The position numbers were made by a program, and so were the translations under genes. Source: Streptomyces pristinaespiralis (GTDB taxonomy: Bacteria > Actinomycetota > Actinomycetes > Streptomycetales > Streptomycetaceae). From it: a stretch of DNA of 64,000 nucleotides. The DNA lies in the NCBI RefSeq assembly GCF_001278075.1, contig NZ_CP011340.1:7189501-7253500 (forward strand), in the 5' to 3' direction. Of the stretch, positions 1 to 7,761 are shown one piece after another; the stretch's first letter is position 1; each line of letters starts with the position of its first letter. The notes beneath the pieces were generated by a model. It ran no database searches. It saw nothing but the letters and a program-made list of their open reading frames with translations, and was not told the DNA's origin.

Positions 1-408
1 CACGGCGAGACGTCGAAGGGGTTCACCTCCGTCGCCGATCTCCTCGAGGAGCAACTGGCCGCGCTCGGGCTGCAGTCCGTCGGCGAGGTGGGCGAGCCGT
101 TCGATCCGACGGCCCATGAGGCGCTCGACTACACGGAGTCCGAGGAACAGGAGCGGCCCGTCTGCAGCGCGGTGCTGCGGCCCGGCTACCGGGTCGGTGA
201 CCATCTGCTGCGGCCCGCCCAGGTGGTGGTGACCGGTCCGCCCGTCGCCGGTGCGGGTGGTGCAGACGCCGATGCGGGCACCGGTGTGGACGGGGGCGCG
301 GCCGTCGGGGACGGCGCGACGGTCGCAGGTGAGCGGGACACCCGTCGGGACGGGTTGCGGGGCGGGCCCGGGACGGGCGGCGACCGCGGGTCCCCGTCCG
401 CGGGCTGA
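1..408 (+). CDS. grpE: GrpE-type nucleotide exchange factor, 3' part only
   Basis: The frame is open from the first base, so the 5' end lies outside the window. The first 80 residues match the C-terminal beta domain of GrpE, with the family signature around FDPTAHEAL and the closing RVGDHLLRPAQVVV strand. GrpE releases ADP from DnaK in the cytoplasmic Hsp70 cycle. After residue 80 the protein does not stop as GrpE normally does but continues for about 55 residues of Gly/Ala/Asp/Arg-rich low-complexity sequence. The core is also divergent from housekeeping GrpE, so this may be a second, accessory GrpE. The gene following on the same strand is unrelated. Confidence 0.85.
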   Translation, partial: HGETSKGFTSVADLLEEQLAALGLQSVGEVGEPFDPTAHEALDYTESEEQERPVCSAVLRPGYRVGDHLLRPAQVVVTGPPVAGAGGADADAGTGVDGGAAVGDGATVAGERDTRRDGLRGGPGTGGDRGSPSAG

Positions 409-800
409 TCGGCGTCCGGCCTTCCGTGCACCTCGGGGCCGTCCAGCCGGCGGACCTTCCCGCGCGGGTCCGGTCGGGGACCGGCAGCCGTCCCTGCGGC
501 GCCGGTCCGGCGTCCGGTGCCCTGACGCGGGGGCCGTTACGCGTCCGGGACCGGCAGCACCGGCACGGGCACCGGCATCCGGCAGCACCGGCACGGGCAC
601 GCGGCAGCACGGGCACGCGGCCGCGACCGGCACGGCTCCGCGGCAGCGTCCGGCACGGGCTCCGCGGCAGCGTCCGGCACAGGCTTGCGGCCGCGACCGG
701 CACCCGCATCCGGTCGCGTCCGGCACCGGAACCACACCCCCCGGCCCCTGGGCCCCGAAAAGCAGGTGCGTGCGTCCACCGGCGCTGCCAAGCTGCGCCG
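409..800. other. Gene-free gap with degenerate GC-rich repeats
   Basis: No convincing gene or promoter is visible between grpE and the methyltransferase. Frames are open only because of extreme GC content and give Arg/Pro/Ala-rich nonsense on both strands. The stretch from about 540 to 720 is built from degenerate copies of CGGCAGCACCGGCACGGG-like units. It includes an exact 23-bp repeat in tandem (634-656 and 658-680) and a repeated GCGGCCGCGACCGGCAC string. Confidence 0.6.
634..680. repeat. Tandem 23-bp direct repeat
   Basis: GGCTCCGCGGCAGCGTCCGGC plus AC occurs at 634-656 and again at 658-680, exact over 23 bases with a one-base spacer. It is the best-preserved part of a wider degenerate repeat field. 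Confidence 0.85.
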
Positions 801-1538
801 GTGGACCGTCAACAGATCTCCCTCCTCGCCCATGCCGACCACCCAGTGGCCTCCCCGCTGGACGACGACTCGGTGCGCCGACTGCTCGATCACGGCCTCC
901 GGCCCGGCGCCGAGCGCGTGCTGGACCTGGGCTGCGGCGGCGGTGAATGGCTGCTGCGTGCCCTGGCCGCGCAACCCGCTCTGAAGGGAGAAGGCGTCGA
1001 CGTCTCCGAAGACGCCCTGTCCCGGGCGAGAGAGGCCGCGATCAAGCGGGGCGTTCACGAGCGCCTCACCCTCCATCGCCACGACGCGGCGGACTTCGAC
1101 TCCCCGCACGCGTTCGACCTTGTGATCAGTTCCGGGGCGACGCACGCCTTCGGCGGCCTGCTTCCCACCCTCGCGGCGGCCCGCACGCACCTGGCGCCCG
1201 GGGGCCGCGTCCTGATCGGGGACGGCTTCTGGGAACGTACGCCCTCGCCGGAGGCCGTCGAGATGCTCGGGGACCTCATGGACCTGGCGACCACGGTGGA
1301 GCGGGTCGTCGACGCCGGCTGGACACCGGTCCACGGGCATGTGAGCACCCGCCAGGAGCTGGACGCCTACGAGTGGTCCTGGACGGGATCGCTGGCCGGC
1401 TGGGCGCTCGACCACCGTGACGATCCGGACGGTGCGCAGGCGCTCGCGGCCGCCACCGCCCACCGGTCCGGGTGGCTGCGTGTCTACCGCGACTGCTGGG
1501 GCTTCGTCTCCCTGGTCCTGCGGCGGACGGCTGACTGA
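801..1538 (+). CDS. Class I SAM-dependent methyltransferase
   Basis: A 245-residue protein with a Rossmann-type methyltransferase core. SAM motif I (VLDLGCGGGEWLL) lies near residue 35, an acidic motif II follows in GEGVDVSEDAL, and LAPGGRVLIGDGFWE marks the post-motif III strand. It resembles small-molecule methyltransferases of unknown substrate in actinomycetes. GTG at 801 is the only usable in-frame start; upstream the frame turns into Arg/Pro-rich noise. It has no good ribosome-binding site, so the start is the weak point. It converges on the unknown gene at 1636-3105. Confidence 0.8.
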   Translation: MDRQQISLLAHADHPVASPLDDDSVRRLLDHGLRPGAERVLDLGCGGGEWLLRALAAQPALKGEGVDVSEDALSRAREAAIKRGVHERLTLHRHDAADFDSPHAFDLVISSGATHAFGGLLPTLAAARTHLAPGGRVLIGDGFWERTPSPEAVEMLGDLMDLATTVERVVDAGWTPVHGHVSTRQELDAYEWSWTGSLAGWALDHRDDPDGAQALAAATAHRSGWLRVYRDCWGFVSLVLRRTAD

Positions 1539-1635
1539 ACCGGATCCGACAGGCCTCCGCCCTGCCGGCCGACCCCTGTGGCACGTACGTCGATCGGACC
1601 GCCACCGCGGGCGACGGACCTGTCTGTGAGGGGGC

Positions 1636-3105
1636 CTACGACGGTCCCCGGCCGAGCCGCGCGACGGCCCACGTAGCCCGGGCCGGCAGATCGCCCAGCG
1701 AGGAGCGGAACCCGTCGGCGATCGACTTCAGCAGGACCTTCCCGTGCCGCATCGTCTCTCGCGCCAGGTCCGCCTCACCGGCCTCGACGGCCGTGATGAC
1801 CAGCTCCAGGTGCTGCTGCGTGATCATCCGGCCGAGACCCCGGCGGTGCCACTCGGACACCGTCGCGTCGGGTGCGGCGCCGTCGAGTCCCACCGCCGTC
1901 CGCGCGCGTTCCAACGCCCGCCGCGCCGCTCCCAGATCGCCCTTGCGGAGCTCCAGCCGGGCCAGGACGTGTGCTTCCGCTGCCCGGTCCCATCCCGTGT
2001 CCTGCAGTGACAGCAGGTCGGACTGAGCCCGGGCCGCCTGGGCGTGGTCGCCGAGCCGTTCCAGCGCGCGGCTCAGTTCCCGGAGCCGCTCCGCGTCGGG
2101 GCCTGTGTCGTCCAGCATGCGGATCAGCGCGACCCGGGCGTGTTCCGTGCGGCCCTGCCGGCGGGCCAGCTCGATCCAGGTGAACTCGCTCTCCGCCGCG
2201 GGGTCCTGGCCGTGGCACTCCTCGTCCTCCTTCCGGGCCCGGCTGACGGCGCCCTCGGCGTCCGTCACCCAGCCACCGGTCGCCTCTCGAAGCAGCTGCA
2301 CATCCTCCGTGCGGCCGTGCAGACCCACAAGGACGGCAGCCGACAGGCGTTCATGGAACCAGTCGGTCCGTTCGGTGTTCTCGCGCTCCAGCAGGAAGCA
2401 CAGCAACGGCAGGTCGTCCGCCCGGCGGTCGTACTGCGCGGCCCGGATCACCCCGGCCCGCAGTACGGCGTCGGCGCCCACCTCCTCCCAGGAGCCGGGC
2501 TCGCCGGACCGCATCCTCTCCAGGGCCTCCCGGCCCGGCGCCAGCACGACGTCACGCAGCGAGCGGCGCGGAGGGTCGCCTGGCAGGCGGTACGCCCCCA
2601 GCTCGTGGGCATTGAGCAGCACATGGTCGGGTTCCGTGCGTCGCGCGGCCGACTCCGCCATGGCGGCGAGCTCGAAGAGGGGGCGGTCGGGCAGACCCAG
2701 GCCGCTCAGCAACGCCGCGCGTCGGGCGTCCAGTTCGGGGGCGAACTGCTCCCGTGCCTCCTCGTCGCCCTCGCGGACCGCGGCGAGCAGCTGCTCCTCG
2801 TCGAGGCCGGGACGTATGCCCTCGCACCACCTGGGCAGCCTGATGATCGTCTCCAGTGCCTCGGTGACACTGTCGGCGATCAGTACGGCCTCGCCCTCTG
2901 AGGACGCGTACAGCACCGCGCCGTCCCCGCAGACGAAGTAGGTGCCGCCGGTGTCGTCCCCGGCGACCGGTTCCAGCGGGGCGCCGGACGCCAGCCGGAC
3001 ATCCTCCACGTGGTAGGCGCGAGCGATGTCGAAGTCGAACGGGAACGCGGCGAGGTCGGCGAGATCCGGACGGGTGCGCAGCAGCTCCAGGGCGGGGTCC
3101 TTCAT
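1636..3105 (-). CDS. Uncharacterised 489-residue protein with helical repeats
   Basis: Function not recognised. The first 95 residues alternate short strands and helices with aromatic and acidic residues, in a style like the SUKH (SMI1/KNR4) superfamily, but no diagnostic motif is visible. The rest is strongly helical and Ala/Arg/Glu/Leu-rich. Segments such as RLRELSRALERLGDHAQAAR and ELRKGDLGAARRALERARTA look like tetratricopeptide repeats, which usually bind other proteins. No signal peptide or membrane helix is seen, so it is probably cytosolic. It is divergent from the ArsR-type gene at 3277, with a palindrome in the shared upstream region. Confidence 0.75.
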   Translation of the reverse strand: MKDPALELLRTRPDLADLAAFPFDFDIARAYHVEDVRLASGAPLEPVAGDDTGGTYFVCGDGAVLYASSEGEAVLIADSVTEALETIIRLPRWCEGIRPGLDEEQLLAAVREGDEEAREQFAPELDARRAALLSGLGLPDRPLFELAAMAESAARRTEPDHVLLNAHELGAYRLPGDPPRRSLRDVVLAPGREALERMRSGEPGSWEEVGADAVLRAGVIRAAQYDRRADDLPLLCFLLERENTERTDWFHERLSAAVLVGLHGRTEDVQLLREATGGWVTDAEGAVSRARKEDEECHGQDPAAESEFTWIELARRQGRTEHARVALIRMLDDTGPDAERLRELSRALERLGDHAQAARAQSDLLSLQDTGWDRAAEAHVLARLELRKGDLGAARRALERARTAVGLDGAAPDATVSEWHRRGLGRMITQQHLELVITAVEAGEADLARETMRHGKVLLKSIADGFRSSLGDLPARATWAVARLGRGPS

Positions 3106-3187
3106 GCGACCGAACCCTACTGTCGCCCGGGCAGGCCCCCCGGCGGGTGCCGTGCGGCTCTCCGCCGGGCGGGCCGGGTTTATGATG

Positions 3188-3201
3188 TGAAGAATTCTTC
3201 A
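3188..3201. promoter_or_regulatory. Perfect 14-bp palindrome, likely ArsR-type operator
   Basis: TGAAGAATTCTTCA reads the same on both strands. It lies 76 bp before the ArsR-type gene and 83 bp from the start of the divergent unknown gene, in an AT-rich island. ArsR/SmtB proteins bind such inverted repeats and usually repress their own gene. The link to this regulator is inferred from position. Confidence 0.55.
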
Positions 3202-3276
3202 ATTCGACAGGTGCCGAGGTCGGGAGCGTGGTGTGGGCGCGGCGGCCGAGGCGACGGCGAACGGGGTGGGTGAAGC

Positions 3277-3627
3277 GTGACCGCTCTGCCGGTACCGCTG
3301 TACCAGGCGAAGGCCGAGTTCTTCCGGATGCTCGGGCACCCGGTGCGAATCCGGGTTCTCGAGCTGCTGCAGGACGGGCCGATGCCGGTACGGGACCTCT
3401 TGGCGGCGATCGAGATCGAGCCGTCGAGCCTGTCGCAGCAACTGGCGGTGCTGCGCCGCTCGGGCATCGTCAGGGCGACCCGGGAGAGTTCGACGGTCGT
3501 CTACGAGCTGGCGGGCGGGGACGTGGCGGAGCTGCTCGCCGCTGCCCGCCGCGTTCTGTCGGTGCTGCTGACCGAGCAGCAGGAACTGCTGGCCGAGCTG
3601 CGCCGGGCGGAGTCGGACGTGTCCTGA
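3277..3627 (+). CDS. ArsR/SmtB-family winged-helix regulator
   Basis: A 116-residue protein with the ArsR fold: MLGHPVRIRVLELLQDGP (first helices), then the recognition region around EPSSLSQQLAVLRRSGIV, then the wing RESSTVVYEL. The C-terminal helix is Leu/Glu-rich and probably dimerises. It contains no cysteine, so it lacks the usual ArsR/SmtB thiol metal site; it may sense another ligand or be a sulfur/redox-independent variant. Translation is taken from GTG at 3277. The perfect palindrome at 3188-3201 suggests autoregulation. The small membrane protein gene follows on the same strand after 122 bp. Confidence 0.85.
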   Translation: MTALPVPLYQAKAEFFRMLGHPVRIRVLELLQDGPMPVRDLLAAIEIEPSSLSQQLAVLRRSGIVRATRESSTVVYELAGGDVAELLAAARRVLSVLLTEQQELLAELRRAESDVS

Positions 3628-3749
3628 CGAGTGCGTGGCCTGCCGGCACGTGTGGACTGCGGCGCGGCGACCGACGGGGCCCACCGCCGCTTGTGAGGTT
3701 CCGGCCACGTGCCCAGGGCCGCTTGACCGAGACGACTGTGAGGGACGAC

Positions 3750-3902
3750 GTGGCACGCAAGGCGAAGCGCCAGGAGCAGGACCTGGAGAAGTGGAAGGAG
3801 CGCGGTGTGATGCTGCGCGTCTTCGTGTACGTCTTCGCGAGCCACTTGTTCGCCGGTTTCGTGTGGCTGCTGTTCTATGTGGGCGAGCACGCGCAGAAGT
3901 GA
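3750..3902 (+). CDS. Small single-helix membrane protein (DUF6126-like)
   Basis: A 50-residue protein: a basic, charged N-terminus (ARKAKRQEQDLEKWKERG), one membrane helix rich in Phe, Val and Leu (VFVYVFASHLFAGFVWLLFY), and a short hydrophilic end GEHAQK. It resembles the small actinobacterial DUF6126 membrane proteins as I remember them; their function is unknown. GTG at 3750 is preferred because GAGGGA precedes it at good spacing; GTG 3738 is possible and would add four residues. The gene may be read with the ArsR-type gene upstream. Confidence 0.7.
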   Translation: MARKAKRQEQDLEKWKERGVMLRVFVYVFASHLFAGFVWLLFYVGEHAQK

Positions 3903-4117
3903 CGGTGGACCGGCGCGGGCGTGCGGGGCTGACGTCCAACCTGCGGTGAGCCACGCCGCCGCCCGGCCTTGCCGGACGAGTCGCTGGATCGCGGAAGGGA
4001 GGGTGGCCGTGGACGCCGATCCGAGGCGGACGGACCCCAGAAGCCCAGGGCGATGAATTCCGACGCGTTCGCCGGTCTTATCCCCGACACGCGTCCACCG
4101 CGATCGAGGAGAGCGCC

Positions 4118-4696
4118 ATGACCGCTACCTATACCTTCGACGTCTTTTCCAGCCTCGACGGCTTCGGCGCCGCAGGCGGCGACTGGACCGGCTACTGGGG
4201 CAAGCAGGGGCCCGAGCTCCTCGATCACCGCCTCGGCCTGTACCGCGAGGAGCAGCGGATGGTCTTCGGTGCCAACACGTATCGGGCGTTCGCGCGGATG
4301 CTGGCCTCGAGCACCGAGGAGTCCGAGGTGCGTGACCCGTGGGTCACGCGGATGAGGAGCCTGCCGGCGACGGTGGTGTCGACGACCCTGGAGGAACCCC
4401 TCGACTGGCCGGACGCGAACGTCGTGAGTGGCGATGCCGTCGACGTCGTTGCCCGGCTCAAGAAGGAGTCCGAGGTGCCGTTGCGCTCGCACGGCAGCCT
4501 GTCGATGAACCGGGCGCTGATGGCCGCAGGCCTGGTGGACCGCGTACAGGTGACGCTCTTCCCTGTGATCACCGGTCGGAGCGGGCTGGACCCGATCTTC
4601 CAGGGCGCGGCCGACTTCGACCTCGAGCTGATCGACCACCGGACGCTCGACGGGCACATCCAGGAACTCGTCTACCGGCCCACCCTGCACGCCTGA
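4118..4696 (+). CDS. RibD C-terminal/dihydrofolate-reductase-like protein
   Basis: A 192-residue protein of the RibD_C/DHFR-like reductase superfamily. Typical elements are FDVFSSLDGFGA at the N-terminus, MVFGANTYRAFARM, PATVVSTTLEE, the nucleotide-binding region with LRSHGSLSMNRALMAAGLVD, and LFPVITGRSG. Family members bind NADPH; the substrate of this stand-alone form is unknown and it is not a proven folate reductase. A GAGGAGAG ribosome-binding site sits just upstream of ATG 4118. Flanking genes give no pathway. Confidence 0.85.
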   Translation: MTATYTFDVFSSLDGFGAAGGDWTGYWGKQGPELLDHRLGLYREEQRMVFGANTYRAFARMLASSTEESEVRDPWVTRMRSLPATVVSTTLEEPLDWPDANVVSGDAVDVVARLKKESEVPLRSHGSLSMNRALMAAGLVDRVQVTLFPVITGRSGLDPIFQGAADFDLELIDHRTLDGHIQELVYRPTLHA

Positions 4697-4813
4697 CCGA
4701 GTCCTGCGGCGGCTGCGTACGCCGCCCCTCGGCCAAGACGCGCGGCCGTGCTCTCTGCGTTCTACGGTGAGGAGGGTGCAGCGACAGTGCTCGGGCCCTG
4801 CTGGAGGTAGCTC

Positions 4814-5779
4814 ATGCCCCGTCCCATCTGGTCCGGCGCCATCAGTTTCGGCCTGGTCACCATCCCGATCAAGGTCGTGCCCGCCACCGAGAACCACAAC
4901 ATCTCCTTCCGGCAGGTCCACCTGGAGGACATGGGCCGGGTGCGCTACCGCAAGGTCTGCGAGCTGGACGGGAAGCAGCTGTCCGACAACGAGATCGTCA
5001 AGGGCTACGAGGTCGCGAAGGACCAGCTGGTCGCCGTGACGGACGAGGACCTGGCGGAGATTCCGCTGCCGACGGCGAAGGCGATCGAGATCGTGGCGTT
5101 CGTGCCGGCGGGGTCGATCGACCCGGTACGGATCGGCGACTCGTACTACCTGGAGGGTGACGGTCAGGTCGCGGCCAAGCCGTACAAGCTGCTGCGGCAG
5201 GCACTGGAGCGGTCGTCGAAGGTCGCGGTCGCCAAGTTCGCGCTCCGGGGCCGCGAGCGCCTGGGGCTGCTGCGGGTCAAGGGGGACGCCCTGGTCCTGC
5301 ATTCGATGCACTGGCCGGACGAGATCAGGTCCCCCGCCTCGCTGGCGCCGCCGGCCGTGGAGATCGAGGATTCCGAGGTCGACGGGGCGATCGCGCTCAT
5401 GGATGCGATGGGTGAGGAGGACATCTCCCACTACACCGACCACTACCGTGAGGCGCTCGAGGAGCTCATCGCCGCCAAGGCCCAGGGCAAGCAGCCCGCC
5501 CCCGTCGCGGAGGCGCAGGAGCCGGGCGGACAGGTCGTCGACCTGATGGCCGCCCTCAACGCCTCCGTCGCGCAGGCGCGCGAGTCCCGGGGAGAGGGCG
5601 AGCACGCCACGGTGCACGAGATGCCCAAGCCGAAGAAGACGGCCAAGAAGGCGGCCAAGAAGACGCCCGCGAAGAAGACCGCGGCCAAGAAGACCGCGGC
5701 CGGGTCCACTGCCGGGTCCACCGCCAAGAAGGCCACGCCGAAGAAGACGGCCGACCGGCGAAAGCCGCGGGCCTCCTAG
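4814..5779 (+). CDS. ku: Ku protein of bacterial non-homologous end joining
   Basis: A 321-residue bacterial Ku. The N-terminus MPRPIWSGAISFGLVTIPIK and the segments CELDGKQLSDNEIVKGYE and LRGRERLGLLRVKGDALVL are diagnostic. Ku homodimers encircle broken DNA ends and recruit the LigD ligase. After the core (about residue 265) comes a tail dominated by KK, AKK and KKT repeats, as in other Streptomyces Ku proteins; such basic tails increase DNA binding. No ligD gene is visible in this window, so its partner must be encoded elsewhere. Confidence 0.97.
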   Translation: MPRPIWSGAISFGLVTIPIKVVPATENHNISFRQVHLEDMGRVRYRKVCELDGKQLSDNEIVKGYEVAKDQLVAVTDEDLAEIPLPTAKAIEIVAFVPAGSIDPVRIGDSYYLEGDGQVAAKPYKLLRQALERSSKVAVAKFALRGRERLGLLRVKGDALVLHSMHWPDEIRSPASLAPPAVEIEDSEVDGAIALMDAMGEEDISHYTDHYREALEELIAAKAQGKQPAPVAEAQEPGGQVVDLMAALNASVAQARESRGEGEHATVHEMPKPKKTAKKAAKKTPAKKTAAKKTAAGSTAGSTAKKATPKKTADRRKPRAS

Positions 5780-6106
5780 CCTGCCGCGCGGCCCGCCCGT
5801 CATCGTCGATGCTCGCGTGCGCCCCCTGCCAGGGCTGCGGCGGCTCCTTCCGACGGGGCGATCGATGCCCGCCGCGCGGCCCTCTGCCCCGGCTGTCGCG
5901 GCTCGTCCCCCTCGTGATGGATGCCGCGCCCTGCGTGGTGCGGCGGTTCACTGCCCCGTGATCGACGCCTGCCGCCCGGCCCTCCGCCCTGCTGTGGCGG
6001 CCTCATTACCCCTGGGGTAATCGACCGCTCCTCCCTCCCCGGGCAGGATCGAGCACATCGACGGGAACCCCCGCCGGGATCCGGCCGCAGCCGCGAGGAG
6101 AGCGCC
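5780..6106. repeat. Gap with imperfect direct repeats and a palindrome
   Basis: No gene is seen. Two roughly 50-base segments starting with GATCGATGCCCGCCGCGCGG (near 5860) and GATCGACGCCTGCCGCCCGG (near 5960) match at about 80 percent, and a weaker third copy may begin near 5801. The second copy runs into the palindrome at 6005-6021. The region ends with the ribosome-binding site of the NTF2-like gene. Confidence 0.55.
6005..6021. promoter_or_regulatory. CsoR-like palindrome ATTACCCC-T-GGGGTAAT
   Basis: Eight-base arms are perfectly complementary around a single central T. The TACCCC...GGGGTA core matches the type of site bound by CsoR/RcnR (DUF156) metal- or persulfide-sensing repressors, and resembles the two larger sites at 10974-10992 and 11005-11022. 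It lies 85 bp before the NTF2-like gene. The assignment to CsoR is inferred from sequence type only. Confidence 0.5.
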
Positions 6107-6565
6107 ATGTCCGTCAGGTCCACTGCCACCACGGCCAGTGCAGTCACCACCGCGAGTTCCGTCGCCGAGGCCACCCGGGCCACCGTGCAGGAGTTCCTCG
6201 CCGCGCGGATCGCCGGGGACACGGGGCGGCTCGTCCAGCTCTTCGCCGACGAGGTCGACTGGCTGCTCGCGGAGAACCCCGCCGTCCCGTGGATCCGCCC
6301 GAGGTCCACCGCCGCCGAATGCGCCGCGCAGTTCACGGAGTTGACGGAGTACACCGTGCCCGAGGACGCGCGCGCCTCCGTCGACACCTTCCTCGTCGAC
6401 GGTAAGGACGCCGTCCTGATGGGGCACCTGTCGGGGACCGTACGCGCCACGGGGAAGTCCTTCGAGGGCCCGTTCGCGCTGCGCCTGACCGTCGAGGACG
6501 GCCGGATCACCCGGCACCACCTCTACGAGAACAGCCTGTCGATCGCCGAGGCCTGCACCCCGTGA
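6107..6565 (+). CDS. NTF2/SnoaL-like protein
   Basis: A 152-residue protein with the cone-shaped NTF2/SnoaL-like fold. Signs are the N-terminal helices TRATVQEFLAARIAGDTGRL, the motif LFADEVDWLLAENPAVPW, and C-terminal strands ending ITRHHLYENSLSIAEA. Members are small-ligand enzymes or polyketide cyclases, so function cannot be assigned. The first 20 residues are Ser/Thr/Ala-rich and look disordered. A GAGGAG site precedes ATG 6107. The CsoR-like palindrome upstream suggests a metal or sulfur stress link, as inference. Confidence 0.8.
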   Translation: MSVRSTATTASAVTTASSVAEATRATVQEFLAARIAGDTGRLVQLFADEVDWLLAENPAVPWIRPRSTAAECAAQFTELTEYTVPEDARASVDTFLVDGKDAVLMGHLSGTVRATGKSFEGPFALRLTVEDGRITRHHLYENSLSIAEACTP

Positions 6566-6590
6566 ACCCGGGACGGCCGGGCCCCCGGCC

Positions 6591-7700
6591 CTACGGGATC
6601 CGCCGCTGATCGCCGGACGGCTTCGACGACGGCCCTGACGACGGCCCCGGCGCGCCGCGCCGGCGACCCAGCCGGGACAGGACGTGGGCCGCGTCGCGGC
6701 CCACGCCGCGCAGCGTCTTGGACGAGAAGCTCCGCTGGAACTCCATGCCGACGAACCCGAGCGACGGCACGGCGGTGGCGAGGCCGCCGCGGTGCCGGGG
6801 CCGGCCGTCGGCGTCCAGGGCCCCGCTGCCGGTCAGGTAGGGGAAGGCGAGGCGGTACCCGGTGGCCCAGACGACCGCGTCGACCGGTTCCTTCGTACCG
6901 TCGGCCCACAGCACGCCGTCCCGGGTGAGGCGGGTGAACATCTCCCGCCGGTCCACGCCGTACTCCTCGAGGGCGGAGCGGTGGTGCCCGTCGTCGAGGA
7001 CGGAGACCGGCACCCTGGTCAGCAGCCGGCGCAGCGGCGCGGTGTCGAAGCGGGTGTGCTCGAACCACCAGTGCACGTCCCGGCCCAGCGGTCGCTGTGG
7101 CGTCCAGCCGATGGGGCGGCGGGTGGCGAGCGTGGTGTCGGCGACCGCGCCGAGTTCGGCGGCGATCTGGACGGCGGAGTTGCCGCCGCCCACGACCACG
7201 ACCCGCCGGCCGGTAAAGGGGCCGGGCCTGCGGTATTCGGCGGCATGCAGTTGCTGCCCAGCGAACCCGTCCCGCCCGGGCACGTCCGGCAGGTACGGGT
7301 TCGTGTAGTCGCCGGTCGCCGCGACGATCGCGCGTGCCGTGATCTGCCTGCCGTCGTCCGAGCCGACCACCCAGGTGCCGTCCCGGCGGGTCACGGAGGT
7401 GACTTCGGTGGACGTGCGGATGTCGGCGGGCAGGCGGCTCGCGTAGTCGCGCAGGTAGTCGACCACCTCGTCCCGCCTCGGGTAGCGGTCCGGATCGCCG
7501 GGGAAGCGCATCCCGGGCAAAGAGGAGTAACGGGCGGGGGAGAAGAGGGTGAGGCTGTCGTAGTAGCGCGGCCAAGCCCCGCCCGCCTGGTCGGCGGCTT
7601 CGAGAACCAGGGTGCGGGCGAAGCCGTGACGGGGTGCGAGCGCGGCGGTGGCCAGGCCGGACTGGCCTGCTCCGACGACGACGAGGTCGGCGTGTTCCAT
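6591..7700 (-). CDS. Flavin-containing monooxygenase-like FAD/NAD(P) enzyme
   Basis: A 369-residue flavoprotein. The FAD-binding motif VVGAGQSGLA is at residues 7-16, the NAD(P)-binding motif VVVGGGNSAVQIA near residue 165, and an ATG-type motif in AVVWATGYR near 300. This two-nucleotide layout is that of small flavin-containing monooxygenases, including the ArsO proteins found in actinomycete arsenic clusters. It is divergent from an ArsR-type gene (60-bp gap), so that regulator probably controls it. ATG 7700 begins exactly at the conserved start; the upstream extension overlaps the regulator. The ArsO role is an inference from context. Confidence 0.85.
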   Translation of the reverse strand: MEHADLVVVGAGQSGLATAALAPRHGFARTLVLEAADQAGGAWPRYYDSLTLFSPARYSSLPGMRFPGDPDRYPRRDEVVDYLRDYASRLPADIRTSTEVTSVTRRDGTWVVGSDDGRQITARAIVAATGDYTNPYLPDVPGRDGFAGQQLHAAEYRRPGPFTGRRVVVVGGGNSAVQIAAELGAVADTTLATRRPIGWTPQRPLGRDVHWWFEHTRFDTAPLRRLLTRVPVSVLDDGHHRSALEEYGVDRREMFTRLTRDGVLWADGTKEPVDAVVWATGYRLAFPYLTGSGALDADGRPRHRGGLATAVPSLGFVGMEFQRSFSSKTLRGVGRDAAHVLSRLGRRRGAPGPSSGPSSKPSGDQRRIP

Positions 7701-7727
7701 GAGAAGGTGAACTCCAATACATCGTTG

Positions 7728-7745
7728 TTTCGGGAACTGTCGAAA
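7728..7745. promoter_or_regulatory. Inverted repeat TTTCG-N8-CGAAA between divergent genes
   Basis: Five-base arms lie in the 60-bp gap between the flavoprotein and arsR genes and could be the ArsR operator. The arms are short, so confidence is low. Confidence 0.3.
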
Positions 7746-7761
7746 TGTTGGAGACGGGGCT

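Noticed and set aside
408..800. GC-rich repeat gap considered as a coding region
   Set aside because: Open frames on both strands encode only Arg/Pro/Ala repeats with no start signals or domain resemblance.
3875..5803. A 642-residue minus-strand open frame opposite the RibD-like gene and Ku
   Set aside because: Both genes on the plus strand have family motifs; the minus frame is Arg/Gly/Leu-rich and carries none.
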